From contig OX104127.1 in the NCBI GenBank assembly GCA_944470555.2, forward strand, positions 141,192,786 to 141,256,785: a stretch of 64,000 nucleotides of DNA, given 5' to 3'. Made by a program: the position numbers and the translations under genes. The stretch is from Heterobilharzia americana. Lineage: Eukaryota > Platyhelminthes > Trematoda > Strigeidida > Schistosomatidae. Positions 21,580 through 32,600 of this stretch are shown one piece after another; within the stretch, counting starts at the first letter, position 1, and every line of letters starts with the position of its first letter. The notes beneath the pieces were generated by a model. It saw only the letters and a program-made list of their open reading frames with translations. It searched no databases and had not been told where the DNA came from.

Positions 21580-21721
21580 TGGTCACTGGAGGGTAACCAA
21601 CTTCGTATTGTCTAGTCCTAGGTGCTGATCGAACTCTATCGTGGCCACATTACAAAATGGTCAATAGAATTCAGTCAGCACTTAGGACTAAAAAACATTA
21701 GGTTGGTTACCCTCCAGTGAC
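21580..21721. repeat. Inverted repeat with 47-bp arms
   Basis: GTCACTGGAGGGTAACCAAC at 21580 recurs as its reverse complement ending at 21721. The arms continue to GTCCTAGGTGCTGA / TCAGCACTTAGGAC. The spacer is about 48 bp. Could be a MITE-like element; no flanking duplication checked. Confidence 0.75.
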
Positions 21722-21764
21722 TAATTCATGTATCTAATCCAGTCCTACAGGAGTTCAGTCGTGA

Positions 21765-21960
21765 CCAGAATACCTCAGTGGTAACTTCTCTAATTTCAGC
21801 ACTGGGTGACGCGGGGTTTGAATCTCAGGTGGGACATCAGTTCCATCGAGGTTGCAGATACACCTTGCTGACGAGTGTCAACAGGCACGAACCCTAGATC
21901 GGGCATGGTTTCCTGCCGATTGCTTCCATCCAACTAATATTGACTTCATGTGGTTAAACC
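21765..21960 (+). mobile_element. Hammerhead-bearing SINE, family C
   Basis: tRNA-like head ACCTCAGTGGTAACTTCTC with GGGTTTGAATCTC as box B, then CTGACGAGTGTCAACAGGCA with stem II GUGU/GGCAC, and GAACCCTAGATCGGGC. GAAA is GAAC here and the cleavage triplet AUC, so the copy is probably weak or dead. The layout (head, then ribozyme) equals families A and B. Confidence 0.6.
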
Positions 21961-22199
21961 AATGTGAAAACTGCTTACTTTAGAGATCAGTGAACTGCTG
22001 CATGTCATATACATAACCAAACAAAGTTGAGATTTGATTTTTAGGAAAAAAATTAGGGATTCAACAAATGATATTCATTATTTTGGACATTTAAGATTAC
22101 AGTTTGCCATGATAAAGTCACTGCAATCAGATGGCAAAACGTCAATAAAAACAACCTTGTTTCTTTCGTTCATCGGAAATTGCAAACACTAAAATAATG

Positions 22200-22625
22200 A
22201 ATTTTGAGGGAATTGTGGGGATTTGGAAATGTTTCAAGTTGTTATTCATCGTAGACTTACATCAGTGGGGGGTGACTAGCTTCAAGAAGAGTTCCTGAAG
22301 TTCCGATGAGAAGTCGTGACCAGTGGGGGCAAAGCCTGATGGTCGTGAGGACAGTTACTCAATGATAACATTGGGTGGCGATTGCGCTATATCGTGGACT
22401 AAGGGAAGTTGGAAACATGGACCATTGGATATCGACCTAATGGCTAGCTCAATGGTAACGTGCTGGTCAGGGAACCTGAAGGTGACGGTTTCGATCATTG
22501 GCGGGGGGGGGGATCGTGTTTGCCTACTGCTGAGGAGTCGCATACTATAACGAAACAGCTGTCCAGTGCTCTCAGGTTTCCTTTGTTCCTCCGAATGATG
22601 TCAGTCTACGATGAATAACAGCTTG
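22200..22625 (+). mobile_element. Family B SINE, plus strand, core complete
   Basis: Preceded by an inverted tail fragment (22200-22265). The upstream segment, tRNA-like head, G run (about 22503) and ribozyme are all present. CTGAGGA 22530-22536, GAAA 22552-22555, CAGCTGTC to 22563; stem I ACUG/CAGU. Stem II (GUCGC/UAAC) is poor. Confidence 0.75.
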
Positions 22626-23963
22626 AACTAAATAATGTTACATGCCTCGATTTTAATATATTTAGCTATAGACAATTGGTACTGCCATATGAAAAACCGC
22701 TATTAAATTTTTGAAGTTAGCATGTCCTTGTTCTTATTACCTCTTATTTGGCCACACACATATCAAAAATGAAATGAACTAATAAATTGAAAAGGCTAAG
22801 ATACCCAAAAGTATATTTGGCTAACTCGAGCATACCTATTATTTGATTTTCATCTCAAGTTGTTAAAATCCTTTTGTTTCTTGATCAAATATAATTGATC
22901 GACATAAAATCATCACTTTTATGGGAGGTGTTGGAAAGACATAGTATAAGCAGGAAAATTACTAACGTGTTGCATAAGATTCAGTTGGATTCTATTAAAT
23001 ATCTTATTTCAGCATGCAATAAACCAAACTGTCTTTGCGATATACTAAACTGCCCATATTTTCTAGAAAGTTGGTTGAATCAGAAGTACTGATAGCAGTT
23101 GTTGATCGTTTTGATATTCCAATTATATTTAGTATGACGTAGTACTGGACATAAATAGACCAACGTGCCAAACATACAATTGATAAACACGCTATAATAA
23201 TGATATCCAAGAACAGTTCCTACTACAAATATTTGGAAACATCTCTTGTTAAACATTTTATCAGTGTTGAGGGGAAAACAAATAGGTATCATGAGCTTTC
23301 CTGGTGTTAGTTAGTGGAAACTATATTTAATTGAGTCTGCACTGAAAAGGAGAAGAGAAAAACTTTAATCTACCGCTAAATATATACACGTATTCTTTAT
23401 TTAAATGTCTTTTTATCAGGAAAGGGGATCTCACTTGAATCTGTAACAAATATATCATAACTTGTTGAGTTTCTCGTAGTGAAAGGTGTATACCATCTAA
23501 GACTCCATAATGAGGATTTGCTATTCACAGTTTTGTCATATGATCATGCAGCATTAAGTTATTACTTGATTCTACCTAAAAATTGACTTCAGGAACAGAA
23601 ACTTGAAATATAATTCTTTGTTGCATTCTTACAACGTGTCCAAAAGTTGTATTTTTAAATTCACACTGACAATGAATAGGGTAAAGAAGTTTGCTATTAG
23701 TGGCCATAAGGAGTTATAACACCCATTATAACCACAATATAAACTATAATATAAATAGTCTATTTCCTGTGTCAAATGCATCACCCAGTTCTTCTTTAAC
23801 TACACTTCTTGTTGAAGCTCTTTCTCAGCCACAAAAAATAAATTTTCTAAATTGCATAACATAATGCAGTTAGCCTTTCTACTTTACAAATAATTTTTTT
23901 TTTCTGTACTTACTTCGGACTAGTAGTCTCACTAATTTTTGATGGTGTCGTGTGTTGTAAGGT

Positions 23964-24370
23964 GGATGGTTTAGTCATGAAGCATTCATTGTCATTCCAG
24001 ACAACGTCATCAGCAAAAAACTTCATAAAGTATTGAGCTGTAGGGTTTCCTCCACAAATAGATTGGCCAATCTCAATGTCTGTTGATCACTAACTGACTT
24101 GACTGCCAAGCTTCTAAAAATTCTCCAGTATTCTTTGCATTTCCTCTAACCAATAAGAAGTACCAACAACGTCTAAATTCACGACAACCAATCAAAATAA
24201 ATACAGAGACTGTGACAAGACTTACTAGAAACAACCAATAACATATAGGATCATCAGGACTAGCTACTAAGCTACTTGTGGAGGGAACCCTACAACTCCC
24301 TACTTTATAAAGATTTTTGTTGATGATGTCGTCTGGAATGACAATGAATGCTTCACGATTAAATAATCCA
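23964..24370. repeat. Inverted repeat with 94-bp arms (Penelope-like end?)
   Basis: Arms 23964-24057 and 24276-24370 are reverse complements with few mismatches (CATTCATTGTCATTCCAGAC on the left). The spacer is about 218 bp. The arm sequence GATGATGTCGTCTGGAATGA resembles the right end of the Penelope-like insertion at 32490-32520. Confidence 0.75.
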
Positions 24371-25003
24371 GCTCAGAGAACACAACATCAAAATCCTCCT
24401 CCTGCGCAGCAAATATTCTCCATCCTCTCAGTTTCACTGGTTTCACCAATGACCTCAAGGATAAGCTTTTGTGTATTTTCGTCTTAATCGTGAGAGAATT
24501 ATATGCATATACATTCTGTAGAAGTTGTAGACAAACCTTCCAGAAATGCTACGTGTATTTAGTTTGGAACTTCGACAGTCAATCACCCACTATGAAGAAT
24601 AAAGCCTACCAATCAGCACATTAGACAGGAATTCCAACCTTTTTATTTCCTAAGATCAAACTGGATGTTAATATACACTACCCATGGATTGTAAAATTAT
24701 GACAAAACTTGCGGTTTAGAAGCAGTTTAAATGTTCACCTTCAAAACAGTGCCGTTGTTTACTGAGCCAGCACCCTCCCAAAATTAGAATCTAACCGGTT
24801 GTAAAAAATTGTTTCTATTGTAAAATGAAAAGTTACGATTGACTTCAGTCTTGTTAGACGTATATGATTTTCATATACTTATACTTCAGGTTATAATAAC
24901 CTTTAAGCAACTGATTCTGAAATGGTAAAATCTTGGCGGTTTTAGTTAGCGAATATTACAATTGAAATAGTGGAGAATATTTGCAGTTCAGGTGGATGAT
25001 CTT

Positions 25004-25051
25004 GGTTGTATTGTGTTCTCTGAGCTCAGAGAATACAATACAACCAAGAGT
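25004..25051. repeat. Near-perfect 48-bp palindrome
   Basis: CTTGGTTGTATTGTGTTCTC then TGAG|CTCA and the complementary half, with one mismatch in 24 pairs and no loop. The half-site matches the left end of the Penelope-like insertion at 31833. Confidence 0.8.
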
Positions 25052-25288
25052 GTTACAATTAATCGTCTCATAGTGGTCGTGATTCAATTTTTGTTACACA
25101 TTAGGTAAAATTCTAAACATTTTGTTCAGTTTTTTTCTCATTGAACTGCGTAACGATACAAGAACTAAAAAAGGCGTTATTTTCGAATTTTAAGGGCTTC
25201 ATTGTACAACTTTCTCAAATGTTTTATATCAGCGTGTCGACAACTCTCACATAAAACCTTTGAAAATAAGTTGTAGATCCGTTAACAG

Positions 25289-26490
25289 TGTCGAACATTA
25301 TGACGCCAACGTATATCGACTAGTAACAGTTTTAATTCCAATGCCTATATTTGTTACATCAAGTACCTGATTTTGTGGCTTGTTCGTATTAGTTATTATC
25401 AAGTACATAGATATTATTACATTTGACATAGATTAATTTGATTTTGAAATGTGCAATCTGCATGTCAATGAGTAAATTCTCTTGCATATCTGTATTTATA
25501 CCTGCTTTTTTAGCGTTGTATGATAGCTACTGTCTGGTTCATTTTACTTGTCTGATGCAATACAAGTTACTATAAGTAGAAAAATTGAGCAATGATTCAC
25601 TCAGTGCAGTGGGTTCTGCTAATAAGAATGGATATACGTAGTATATGTCTAGAGGACGGCAGAAATCACAGGGAATTACCAACAATGAGTAGCGATTCTA
25701 CCCAGAGAAACGTGAGTTACAGTGCGGACGTACTAAAAACAAGTCAAGATAGAAGCAGAAGAGGAAATGAAGTACACTATGCAGATGACTGTCTTAGTGC
25801 AAAATGTACTATATTTGATGACTACTGTACCACATGTTAATAATAAAGATTCCTTCTTTCGTCTCCGTCTTGTCGTTTTCTACAGTTGGTGTCGCTGCTT
25901 CTGGACATGGTGAAGATTCCGTGACCTGCAGTGTTTGAGGATGGGGACGTCTAGGTCCTCCTCAGGGACTTCGAGTCGGTAGTGTAGTTGGCGGGTATCC
26001 GAGATCCAGGAGCAAAAGTCATGGTACTCGGTAAGCTGCTGAGGGCACAGAGAAAGCGGCATATGATGGGGTGGAAAGTGTAGGTAGGAAGGAGACTTGG
26101 AAGAGAATGGTTGAATGACTGGAGGCGGTGTTTGACAGCCCAGCGGACAGAGAGCTGGCGATGCAGCAGATTCGAGCACGAAACTTGGAATAGGCGAAGA
26201 CCCACTAGTATTGGCTATGAAGTTGACTAAACTACTTTGACGAGCGCTTAGCACTTTAGATGATGACTCCCATGAGCAATTGCTGGCTGCATAGCTCACC
26301 GAAAGTGTCCCGAATGCCATCGCCAGCAGCTACAACTAATCAACGCAGCCCAACCGATAGATATAGTGAGCTGGCCAAGGTCATTTTAGACAGCTAATAG
26401 GTACCGCAGTAGCTGCGGTAAAGTCACCAGAGGTAAATAACTACAGAAAACAAGTCGATATCCTTCAGGAGGAGGTGGCTGCACATTGAA
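25289..26490 (+). mobile_element. Gypsy-type LTR and gag remnant
   Basis: Likely LTR 25289-25884: starts TGTCGAAC, has AATAAA near 25842 and ends TTTCTACA. A primer-site-like TGGTGTCGCTGCTTCTGG (from 25887) follows. The downstream plus strand, across several frames and stops, reads LEAVFDSPADRELAMQQIRA, GEDPLVLAMKLTKLL and ALSTLDDDSHEQLLAA, a pattern seen in gag of gypsy-like elements (EGEDP...KLL..AL...D). No pol is present. The LTR start is inferred from the TG/CA rule only. Confidence 0.5.
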
Positions 26491-26736
26491 TGAATATCAA
26501 CAAATAGTATCGTTCCCTTTGATTTTTACCGCCCACTTATATCCATTCTTATCATCAACGCCCATTTCATTAGTAAATAATGAGTATCTCACTTCAACAA
26601 CAGGATATATAACTGTTCCAGTGAATGGCATGTTTTTAAGATACTGATTAATAACATAGTCTTTACACGCTACTTACTGCATGCAATTTTGTAATATCAT
26701 TTGCATGTTTCTTTATTTACTTTTTTTTAACTTTAG

Positions 26737-27247
26737 CATGCTATTGTTATCATCATCGCAAGAAAAGGAATTTAAACACTTACATAAGTCAATGAATATT
26801 CCTGTCAATAATAAATATCATACTAAAAGTAATAAAACAACTGTTATAAATGAACCAGAAGATTATCTTCAGCAAGTTCAGAAAAATATAAATACTGTCT
26901 GTTCATCAATGGTGAATAACCAGTATTTAGTCAAACAGGTTAAATATATGCATAATATTAACACTTATCATATACATCAAGAAGAAGAACCTCGACAGTT
27001 CATTTTAAAACCTAAGTTTAATAAATTTGTTCCAGAGAAAAAGAATCAAAGGTGTATAGATAAACATTTGTTATATCATACTATCAATGGTAATCATCAT
27101 AATCACATTAATGATGCTACAATACTATTGAATGATAAACATTCAAATATATCCTGTAACATGAATTCAAATTTATCTTGTTCTGGTTACGTATTTACAC
27201 CAGAAAAGATAGATCATTTGCTCAAAGTTAATAGTTTTCTACAGTAA
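26737..27247 (+). CDS. Cav1 alpha-1 probable terminal exon
   Basis: A polypyrimidine acceptor (ending CTTTAG at 26736) is followed by C, which completes AGC (Ser) with the AG left by the previous exon. The frame then runs 169 codons to TAA at 27245-27247, ending VFTPEKIDHLLKVNSFLQ. Composition is rich in Asn, His, Lys and Ser with no known domain, as is common in low-constraint channel tails of schistosomes. The open frame extends upstream of the acceptor, so the start is set by the splice site and phase, not by a Met. A second candidate last exon lies at 28206-28311 in the same phase, so this could be one of two alternative C-termini. Confidence 0.68.
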
Positions 27248-27521
27248 TGAAATAATATTAGTTACAAATTATTATTACTGTTATTATCATTATCATTACA
27301 TATGATTTAATTTTTTTTTGAGTTAATTCATTTAGTAGTTAAGCAATTCCTTCCAATTTTTTATTCATTGTCATATGCTAAATTAACATTTGACATGATA
27401 GCTGTCTGCAACTGCTTCCATATAAACTTAGCATCTTCAGAATGAGTTTTATCCTACTCATATGTCTATTTTTTTTATCCGCATATATACCTAAGAATAC
27501 AGTCACCACTTTATAAAGCAC

Positions 27522-27524
<3 letters not shown>

Positions 27525-27605
<81 letters not shown>
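27525..27605. repeat. (AT)n microsatellite
   Basis: About 80 bp of uninterrupted TA dinucleotide repeat just downstream of the channel stop codon. Confidence 0.97.
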
Positions 27606-27607
<2 letters not shown>

Positions 27608-27914
27608 AACAAGTCAGAACCATTGCTACTGATGTTCCGAAATGTACACTTTAACCAAGATTTCTTTTCATAAGGCTATGGTATCTGCAACATAAAAGAA
27701 GCATACAAATGCTTGTTATGGATTTAGTACGCCACTAAGAAGTGATGTAGCATGGTGGTGACATATGATTTGTGAACGTAAAGTAATGATCGTAATGTGT
27801 ACACCAAAAGTATAGCATTCTCAGTCACAATATTTTGTTAAGCGAAAGAGATCAAGTAATAAATAAGTAATATCGTTTGACTATCTGAGATAGCTGTAGT
27901 TTGACAGACTAGCG

Positions 27915-28075
27915 TTTATACTAGTGATGATTGAAGATGAAATGAAAATTTGGACCACGGCCGGATTCGAACCAACGACGACTGAGTTTCCTGTTTGATG
28001 GTCTGCCAACTGAGCTACGAGATCCAGCCGCGGTTCGAATTTTCATTTCACCTTCAATCATCAACCAGTATAAAT
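27915..28075 (-). mobile_element. tRNA-derived SINE, family D, minus strand
   Basis: Minus strand has TCGTAGCTCAGTTGGCAG (box A) and GGTTCGAATCCGGC (box B at 27964-27974). The tail ATTTTCATTTCATCTTCAAT is shared with 20930. Flanking words TTTATACTAGTGATGATTG and ATCAACCAGTATAAATAAAT may trace the tail repeat. Confidence 0.65.
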
Positions 28076-28205
28076 AAATAATAAATTTATCACTAAGGTG
28101 CCTATAGTAGAAATACATCTTTATTTTTAAACAGTATTTTTAGTGGCCTGCACATCATACTGAAATTACTAAATTTGACTTTTTTTCTGGTATATTTTTA
28201 CTTAG

Positions 28206-28311
28206 AAATATTGCAAACGTCAATCATTTGTCAGATGCACATAATGATTCCACAAAAGCGGATTATAATCCAGAATCTGAAAAATTGCTCAAATTGCTGG
28301 CAATATGTTAG
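28206..28311 (+). CDS. Possible alternative last exon of Cav1, or 5' leader of the next gene
   Basis: A strong acceptor (TTTTTACTTAG ending at 28205) opens this exon. Joined to the AG left by exon 20265-20515 it gives Arg, then 34 codons, NIANVNHLSDAHNDSTKADY then NPESEKLLKLLAIC, and TAG at 28309-28311. The same exon in another frame holds the Met start of a separate gene at 28305 and a strong donor at 28356. It may therefore simply be that gene's 5' untranslated exon, and the acceptor could also take a spliced leader, which schistosomes use. Phase agreement alone has a one-in-three chance. Confidence 0.3.
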
Positions 28312-28355
28312 GATTTTTAAACCCGGGAAATTATCTTTCCGCTAATTTAGCTCAG
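28305..28355 (+). CDS. Small unknown gene, coding exon 1
   Basis: The start ATG at 28305 is preceded in frame by a TGA, so the Met is likely the true start. It encodes MLGFLNPGNYLSANLAQ and ends in phase 0 at a near-ideal donor, CAG|GTATGT. The next exon candidate in matching phase is 31132-31233. I do not recognise the protein. The whole product would be about 87 residues without the downstream insertion, probably soluble (no obvious membrane segment), with a charged, possibly helical middle. It lies about 1 kb downstream of the channel gene on the same strand. Confidence 0.5.
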
Positions 28356-31131
28356 GTATGTTCAAAAGATATTTTTTTATATAGGCTATTTTGTTTATAA
28401 GGTTGGTTTCATTCTCCTGTCTTATTTTATTACGGCGCTAAATATTTATGTCTTGTGATGCATATCTCTTACGATGCTAATGTTAATTCTGTATGAAGTA
28501 AAATATTATTGCCAAGATTTTTCATAGCTCAGTCTTTTAGATGTTGATACTTTTAATCCAAATTTTCTTCCTGATAACTTAATTTATCTAACTAACAATC
28601 AGAGATCAGTGTGAAAATAATTTCCTTCTATGGGAATGCAAATGCTAAACATTCATATCGACGTCTTTTAAGCTACACTGAAATTGTACAAAAGAAAAAT
28701 AGCTAGTAAAGTAGTGTTAAAGAAACTGCGTTGTATAAAAAAAAAATAGCCAATTCCACTGCAAATGACGCAAGACAATCTTTGGTCAGCTACATGGCAT
28801 ATAGTTACAGTCCATTTCTGAAAAATATCTTTAAAATCTTAACTTGCGTTCTTAAGAAAAAAATATTAAAATTAGTCATGCAGAGGAAACGCGATCTTCA
28901 AAAGATGAAAAATAATGAAGCTTTTCTAGAGTATCGTATTAACCATAAAGAAAAATAATGGTTATCCTAAAATATTAAGAAGTTTTATAAATTGAAAAAT
29001 ACTCCTAATGAACATGTATGTTAAAATGTTAAAATAATTGAACCATCTAGCTGAATTCTTATTTTATTAAACATATTAGTAGTTTCAGAGTGTGTGGAAA
29101 TCTAGAAATCTTCAGAATATCATTTGTTGAATTTTTTTTCAAAATAAGTACTGAAATCTGTCTATGTTGATGAGCATGCTTTTCTTCCCTTAATGTACTT
29201 TCATCAATTACTTTATCTATCTTCTTGATATATGTTCTGATTAAATATAATCTCACCAATTGAGATAAAAATTACTTTTATTTGGGCAATTCCTTGTTTA
29301 TTATTTACTGTGTGTTGTTTCCTCAATAAAAAGTCAACGAGCCTTTTTTTTGTAGGTGATTTTAAGGTAATAGAATATTCGCTGAATTTTGTAAGCTGTA
29401 ATCTCTATTTTGTATCATAATAAACCTCTGAAAAATTAATTTTTACACGATAGTTCATATTTTACTGATCACAAGACAATTTAGTTATCTAATATCAGTC
29501 TATATGTGAAAACAGGGAGAATATCCAGGATATAAGCTATGCTTGCCTCTATTTATTTTGTAACCAAGGACTTATGGAGGGTTATTTATTTATTTTATTT
29601 TTTCCATTGGGTTCTTAGTGGAACATACGGCTTCAGTAGCACGCCTTCATTGCATTCACTTCTCTACAGTCTTTTGAACCTCATTCCACGACTGCCACAA
29701 GCTTTCATTTCTTCCTCACATTATCTCCTCCATGTCACCCTCGCCTCGGAAGCCCAACCAGTCGTTTCCCCTTTGGATTCCACTCGACGGCCTGGCCTAG
29801 CTCGTGATGTTCCCAATCAGCCTTCTCAGTGTATGCCCAATCCATCTCCACATTCTTCCGCTGCATATTTGTTGGGTGATAGTTCTTGGTTGGTTTGTTG
29901 CCAGCGAGCCAGCCAGAGTTCCTCGTTGCTTTCTCTTGTTATTCTGGCCACCTGATCTATCTTCAGTATCGAGTGAGCTTAAACGGCAGCTGCTGATGAA
30001 TGTCTGTAGTTTGTTGGGATTGCTTTTCATGACGCGCCAGATCTCTGAAGCATATAGAGGCACTGACTTGACTGAATTGGTGTTAAAAATCCGGATCTTG
30101 TTCAGAAGATCTCCACACTGGTTACAGGTTGATGAACGCCTGTCTTGCTTTTTCAATCCTGGCTAGCTTTGACGTCTTCTTCTGTGCCACATGTAGTTGA
30201 AAAGATGCTGCCTAGGTAGGTGGAAGAGACTACTTCATTTATGTTTCTCCCGTTGATGGTGATTTAAGCTTGTTGTTGTTGCTGGCTGTATATCTTCATC
30301 ACCTTCATCTTCTTTGCATTCACTTGAAGTTCCGTCTTCTCTGCCTCTTCTGTCAGTGTGTTAGTTTTCGCCTGTAGATCTTCGAGTGTGTTCAACAAGA
30401 CATTAGACATAAATCACCATCGTTGGCGAAATCCAAATCTTCTGGGCTCTTTTTATTGGCCCAATCAGTGGATGCCCGTCTTCTTGCTCCTTACAGTTTG
30501 TTGCGTGATCCAGTCAACCAGAATCAGGAATATCATGGGTGATAGTAGGCAGCTTTGTCTTACTCTTGTCTTCACTTCAAAGGCGTCGCTGAGCTTTCCA
30601 TTATGGATCACTTGCCATGTGGCTTCTTCATATAGCTGTTGAATGAGGTTGATAAAGACTAGTGGCACTCCATAGTGTTGAAGCAGCTACCCGCCAAAGT
30701 ACTTCTCATTCGACGCTGTCGAAGTCCTTTTCAAAGTCGATGAAGTTGAGGTAGAGAGTTGACTGCCATTCTATACTCTGTTCTATGATGATGCATAGTG
30801 GCGTAGCTTTGCAATTTGATCCGCACATGATTTGTTCTTCCTGAAGCCAGCCAGCCTGTCTTGGTCGTAAATTTGAATCCATATGGAGGGCTAGGTTGAA
30901 GATAATTGTGGATAGTGAATGACTCAAGAAAAATCACAAAAATCCCGATTTCTTGCTTTTTGGAACTCATCAGTTATAAGAACATCTGAAAGTCTCAGTA
31001 AGTTTCACTGGCATCTAATGTCTTCTGGAAAAAAAATTCAAGTAAAATTTATGCTTATAAACAAATGAAGTTAGAATTTGGTAGAATATTTCCAGAACTC
31101 ATCTAGAATTTCTGTTTCATATTAAAACTAG
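28356..31131 (+). other. Intron of the small gene, with an RTE copy
   Basis: Runs from GTATGT to AAAACTAG. It contains AT-rich sequence to 29590, then a minus-strand RTE retrotransposon fragment (29590-30965). The short open frame at 28731-28958 (Lys-rich) has no support as a gene. Confidence 0.5.
29590..30965 (-). mobile_element. RTE (SR2-like) retrotransposon fragment
   Basis: Minus strand: FIDFEKDFDSVE near 30706, VFINLIQQLYEEATWQVIHN and DAFEVKTRVRQSCLLSPMIF (reverse-transcriptase middle), a catalytic box changed from FADD to FAND near 30430, then VPLYASEIWRVMKS and the C-terminus. The 5' part with the endonuclease is missing. Frameshifts are several. Confidence 0.85.
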
Positions 31132-31233
31132 CAAAAGACGACAAGTAACACTCCATCAGTTGAAGATTTGAATATGGCACGGAAAATTTTTGTGGCTGCC
31201 AGACGTGAATCTCTCTTGTCAAATAGAAATGGG
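31132..31233 (+). CDS. Small unknown gene, coding exon 2
   Basis: Acceptor AAACTAG ending at 31131, donor GTAAGC at 31234. Exactly 34 codons in phase 0, QKTTSNTPSVEDLNMARKIF then VAARRESLLSNRNG. The composition (SVEDLNMARKIFVAARRES) looks like a conserved amphipathic helix rather than chance AT-rich sequence. The acceptor has a weak pyrimidine tract; other nearby AGs would bring in a stop. Confidence 0.52.
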
Positions 31234-31777
31234 GTAAGCGATTTTTATGAGAAATTTAAGCATTAAGTTACTCATAAATATTTACAATAATATTGGTACA
31301 TGTAAATTCTTTACTTTCTATGTATAGCATAAAGTTTCCCCATACTGATATATTGAATGATTAGAATATTGTTCATTTTCATTGGTGTAACACTAGACGA
31401 TAATTCCCTCATTGTTTTAGAAGAGTTATAAATAAACTTAAGAAAGTCTTACATACTTTCTACATTATCTTATCATGTTACAGCATAATGTAGAATAAGT
31501 AATTTGACTAATGAATAATAAAAATGCAGGAAATGTCTAACTGTTAGCTATAAATATATATAGCGCTTTAATTTCTTCCCGATTGCTTTAAAATGATCAA
31601 ATATTCTGATAAATTGTGTTATTTTACAATGAAAACATCTAATCTGACTTATAACTTAAGTGATTTCTGAATTTAAGTAGTTTGACACATTGATCTGAAA
31701 TATTTGTAAAATTTTAATAATACTGTATTTTGGCAACACATTTATGGTTATCTTGTCAAGTATTAATGAAAATACAG

Positions 31778-31855
31778 GAAGTTTCATTGATGCAAGACGA
31801 ACTAGATTTGCAGAATACAATAGACGACTTTTGTTGGTTGTATTATGTTCTCTGA
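31778..31855 (+). CDS. Small unknown gene, coding exon 3, left part cut by an insertion
   Basis: The acceptor is AAATACAG ending at 31777, phase 0. The exon reads EVSLMQDELDLQNTIDDF, then enters a Penelope-like insertion at 31833 and meets a TGA at 31853-31855 after CWLYYVL. On the far side of the insertion (32612-32667) the same frame resumes as YIETPLQLLTDLNIHRVN and a TAA. As it stands the gene would make a product with a short foreign tail. Removing the insertion and one copy of the duplication would give a continuous exon. No function recognised. Confidence 0.5.
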   Translation, partial: EVSLMQDELDLQNTIDDFCWLYYVL

Positions 31856-32600
31856 ACTGGATTGTTTAATCGTGAAGCTTTCATTGTCTTTCTAGACGAC
31901 ATTATTAGCACCACTTGGAATTGGTGCGGTTCATAAACTAACAAATTCCCTGCAAACAATATTATACAGAGCAAAGTATACGACAACCAAATAAGACAAA
32001 CGGAATATCATTTACAAAATCAACTGTAATAATTCTAGTCAACACTACATTGGACAAAGTGGTCGCCCTCTTCGCCTTCGTCTACATGAACACCGATTGG
32101 CTATTGAACGTCACACATGACATTTCATCACTCATTTCAATGCATGTGGATCACAACTACAGACATGAATTCAATTTCGAAAATGTAGAAATTTTGGACG
32201 GAGAGAGGAAACACAGAAAATATCAGAGAATTCCTAGAAGCTTGGCATTCAGGTCAGTCAGCAATCAACAAATGTATAGGCACAGACCCAGTCTATCAAC
32301 CAATAAGAAAGATGATAAACGACAGAAAGGTGAGAGGTCAAGCAGAAGGACAGCCAACAGCAAAATCCATACAGCCAATGACACAACAGGCAAAGGAAAC
32401 AACCAATCACAGACCGCTTCGTCGAGGCAAGCTACTAAATCACTCACGGGTAGATATTGACAGGTCACTTCATACTGAAGTTAGTGCTGATGATGTCGTC
32501 TAGAAAGATGATGAAAGCTACACGATTAAACAACCCAGCTCAAAGAACATATGACAACAAAGACCATCCACCTGAGCTACAAATATCCTCCACTATTTCA
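31833..32600 (+). mobile_element. Penelope-like element (GIY-YIG end) inserted in a coding exon
   Basis: The insertion is flanked by AGACGACTTTT (31822-31832) and AGACGAATTTT (32601-32611), an 11-bp duplication with one mismatch. Inside, about 32000-32110 encodes SSQHYIGQSGRPLRLRLHEH in one frame, the Y-I-G-Q-S/T part of a GIY-YIG endonuclease as found at the C-terminus of Penelope-like elements. The rest of the tail is spread over three frames (for example DISSLISMHVDHNYRHEFNF after a frameshift). The two ends form an inverted repeat (around TTTAATCGTGAAGC on the left and the complementary GCTACACGATTAAA near 32520). No reverse transcriptase is present, so it is a 5'-truncated or deleted copy. 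Confidence 0.7.

Larger units (their letters stand above)
20516..26736 (+). other. Cav1 intron of 6.2 kb
   Basis: Contains tRNA-headed SINEs (about 20846, 21765 and 22200), several inverted repeats (21580-21721, 23964-24370, 25004-25051) and an LTR/gag remnant (25289-26490). 22630-23960 holds only short open frames. One, at 22895-23092, faintly resembles a LINE reverse-transcriptase segment, but I do not call it. Confidence 0.6.

Noticed and set aside
22895..23092. Possible LINE reverse-transcriptase fragment (SLLWEVLERHSISRKITNVL)
   Set aside because: Similarity to the reverse-transcriptase palm region is faint and no neighbouring motif was found.
25880..26320. 146-residue open frame on the minus strand
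   Set aside because: The plus strand of the same region shows a degraded gag pattern next to an LTR, which explains it better; the minus frame has no recognisable domain.
27378..27623. Open frame with long Ile-Tyr repeat
   Set aside because: Direct translation of the (AT)n microsatellite.
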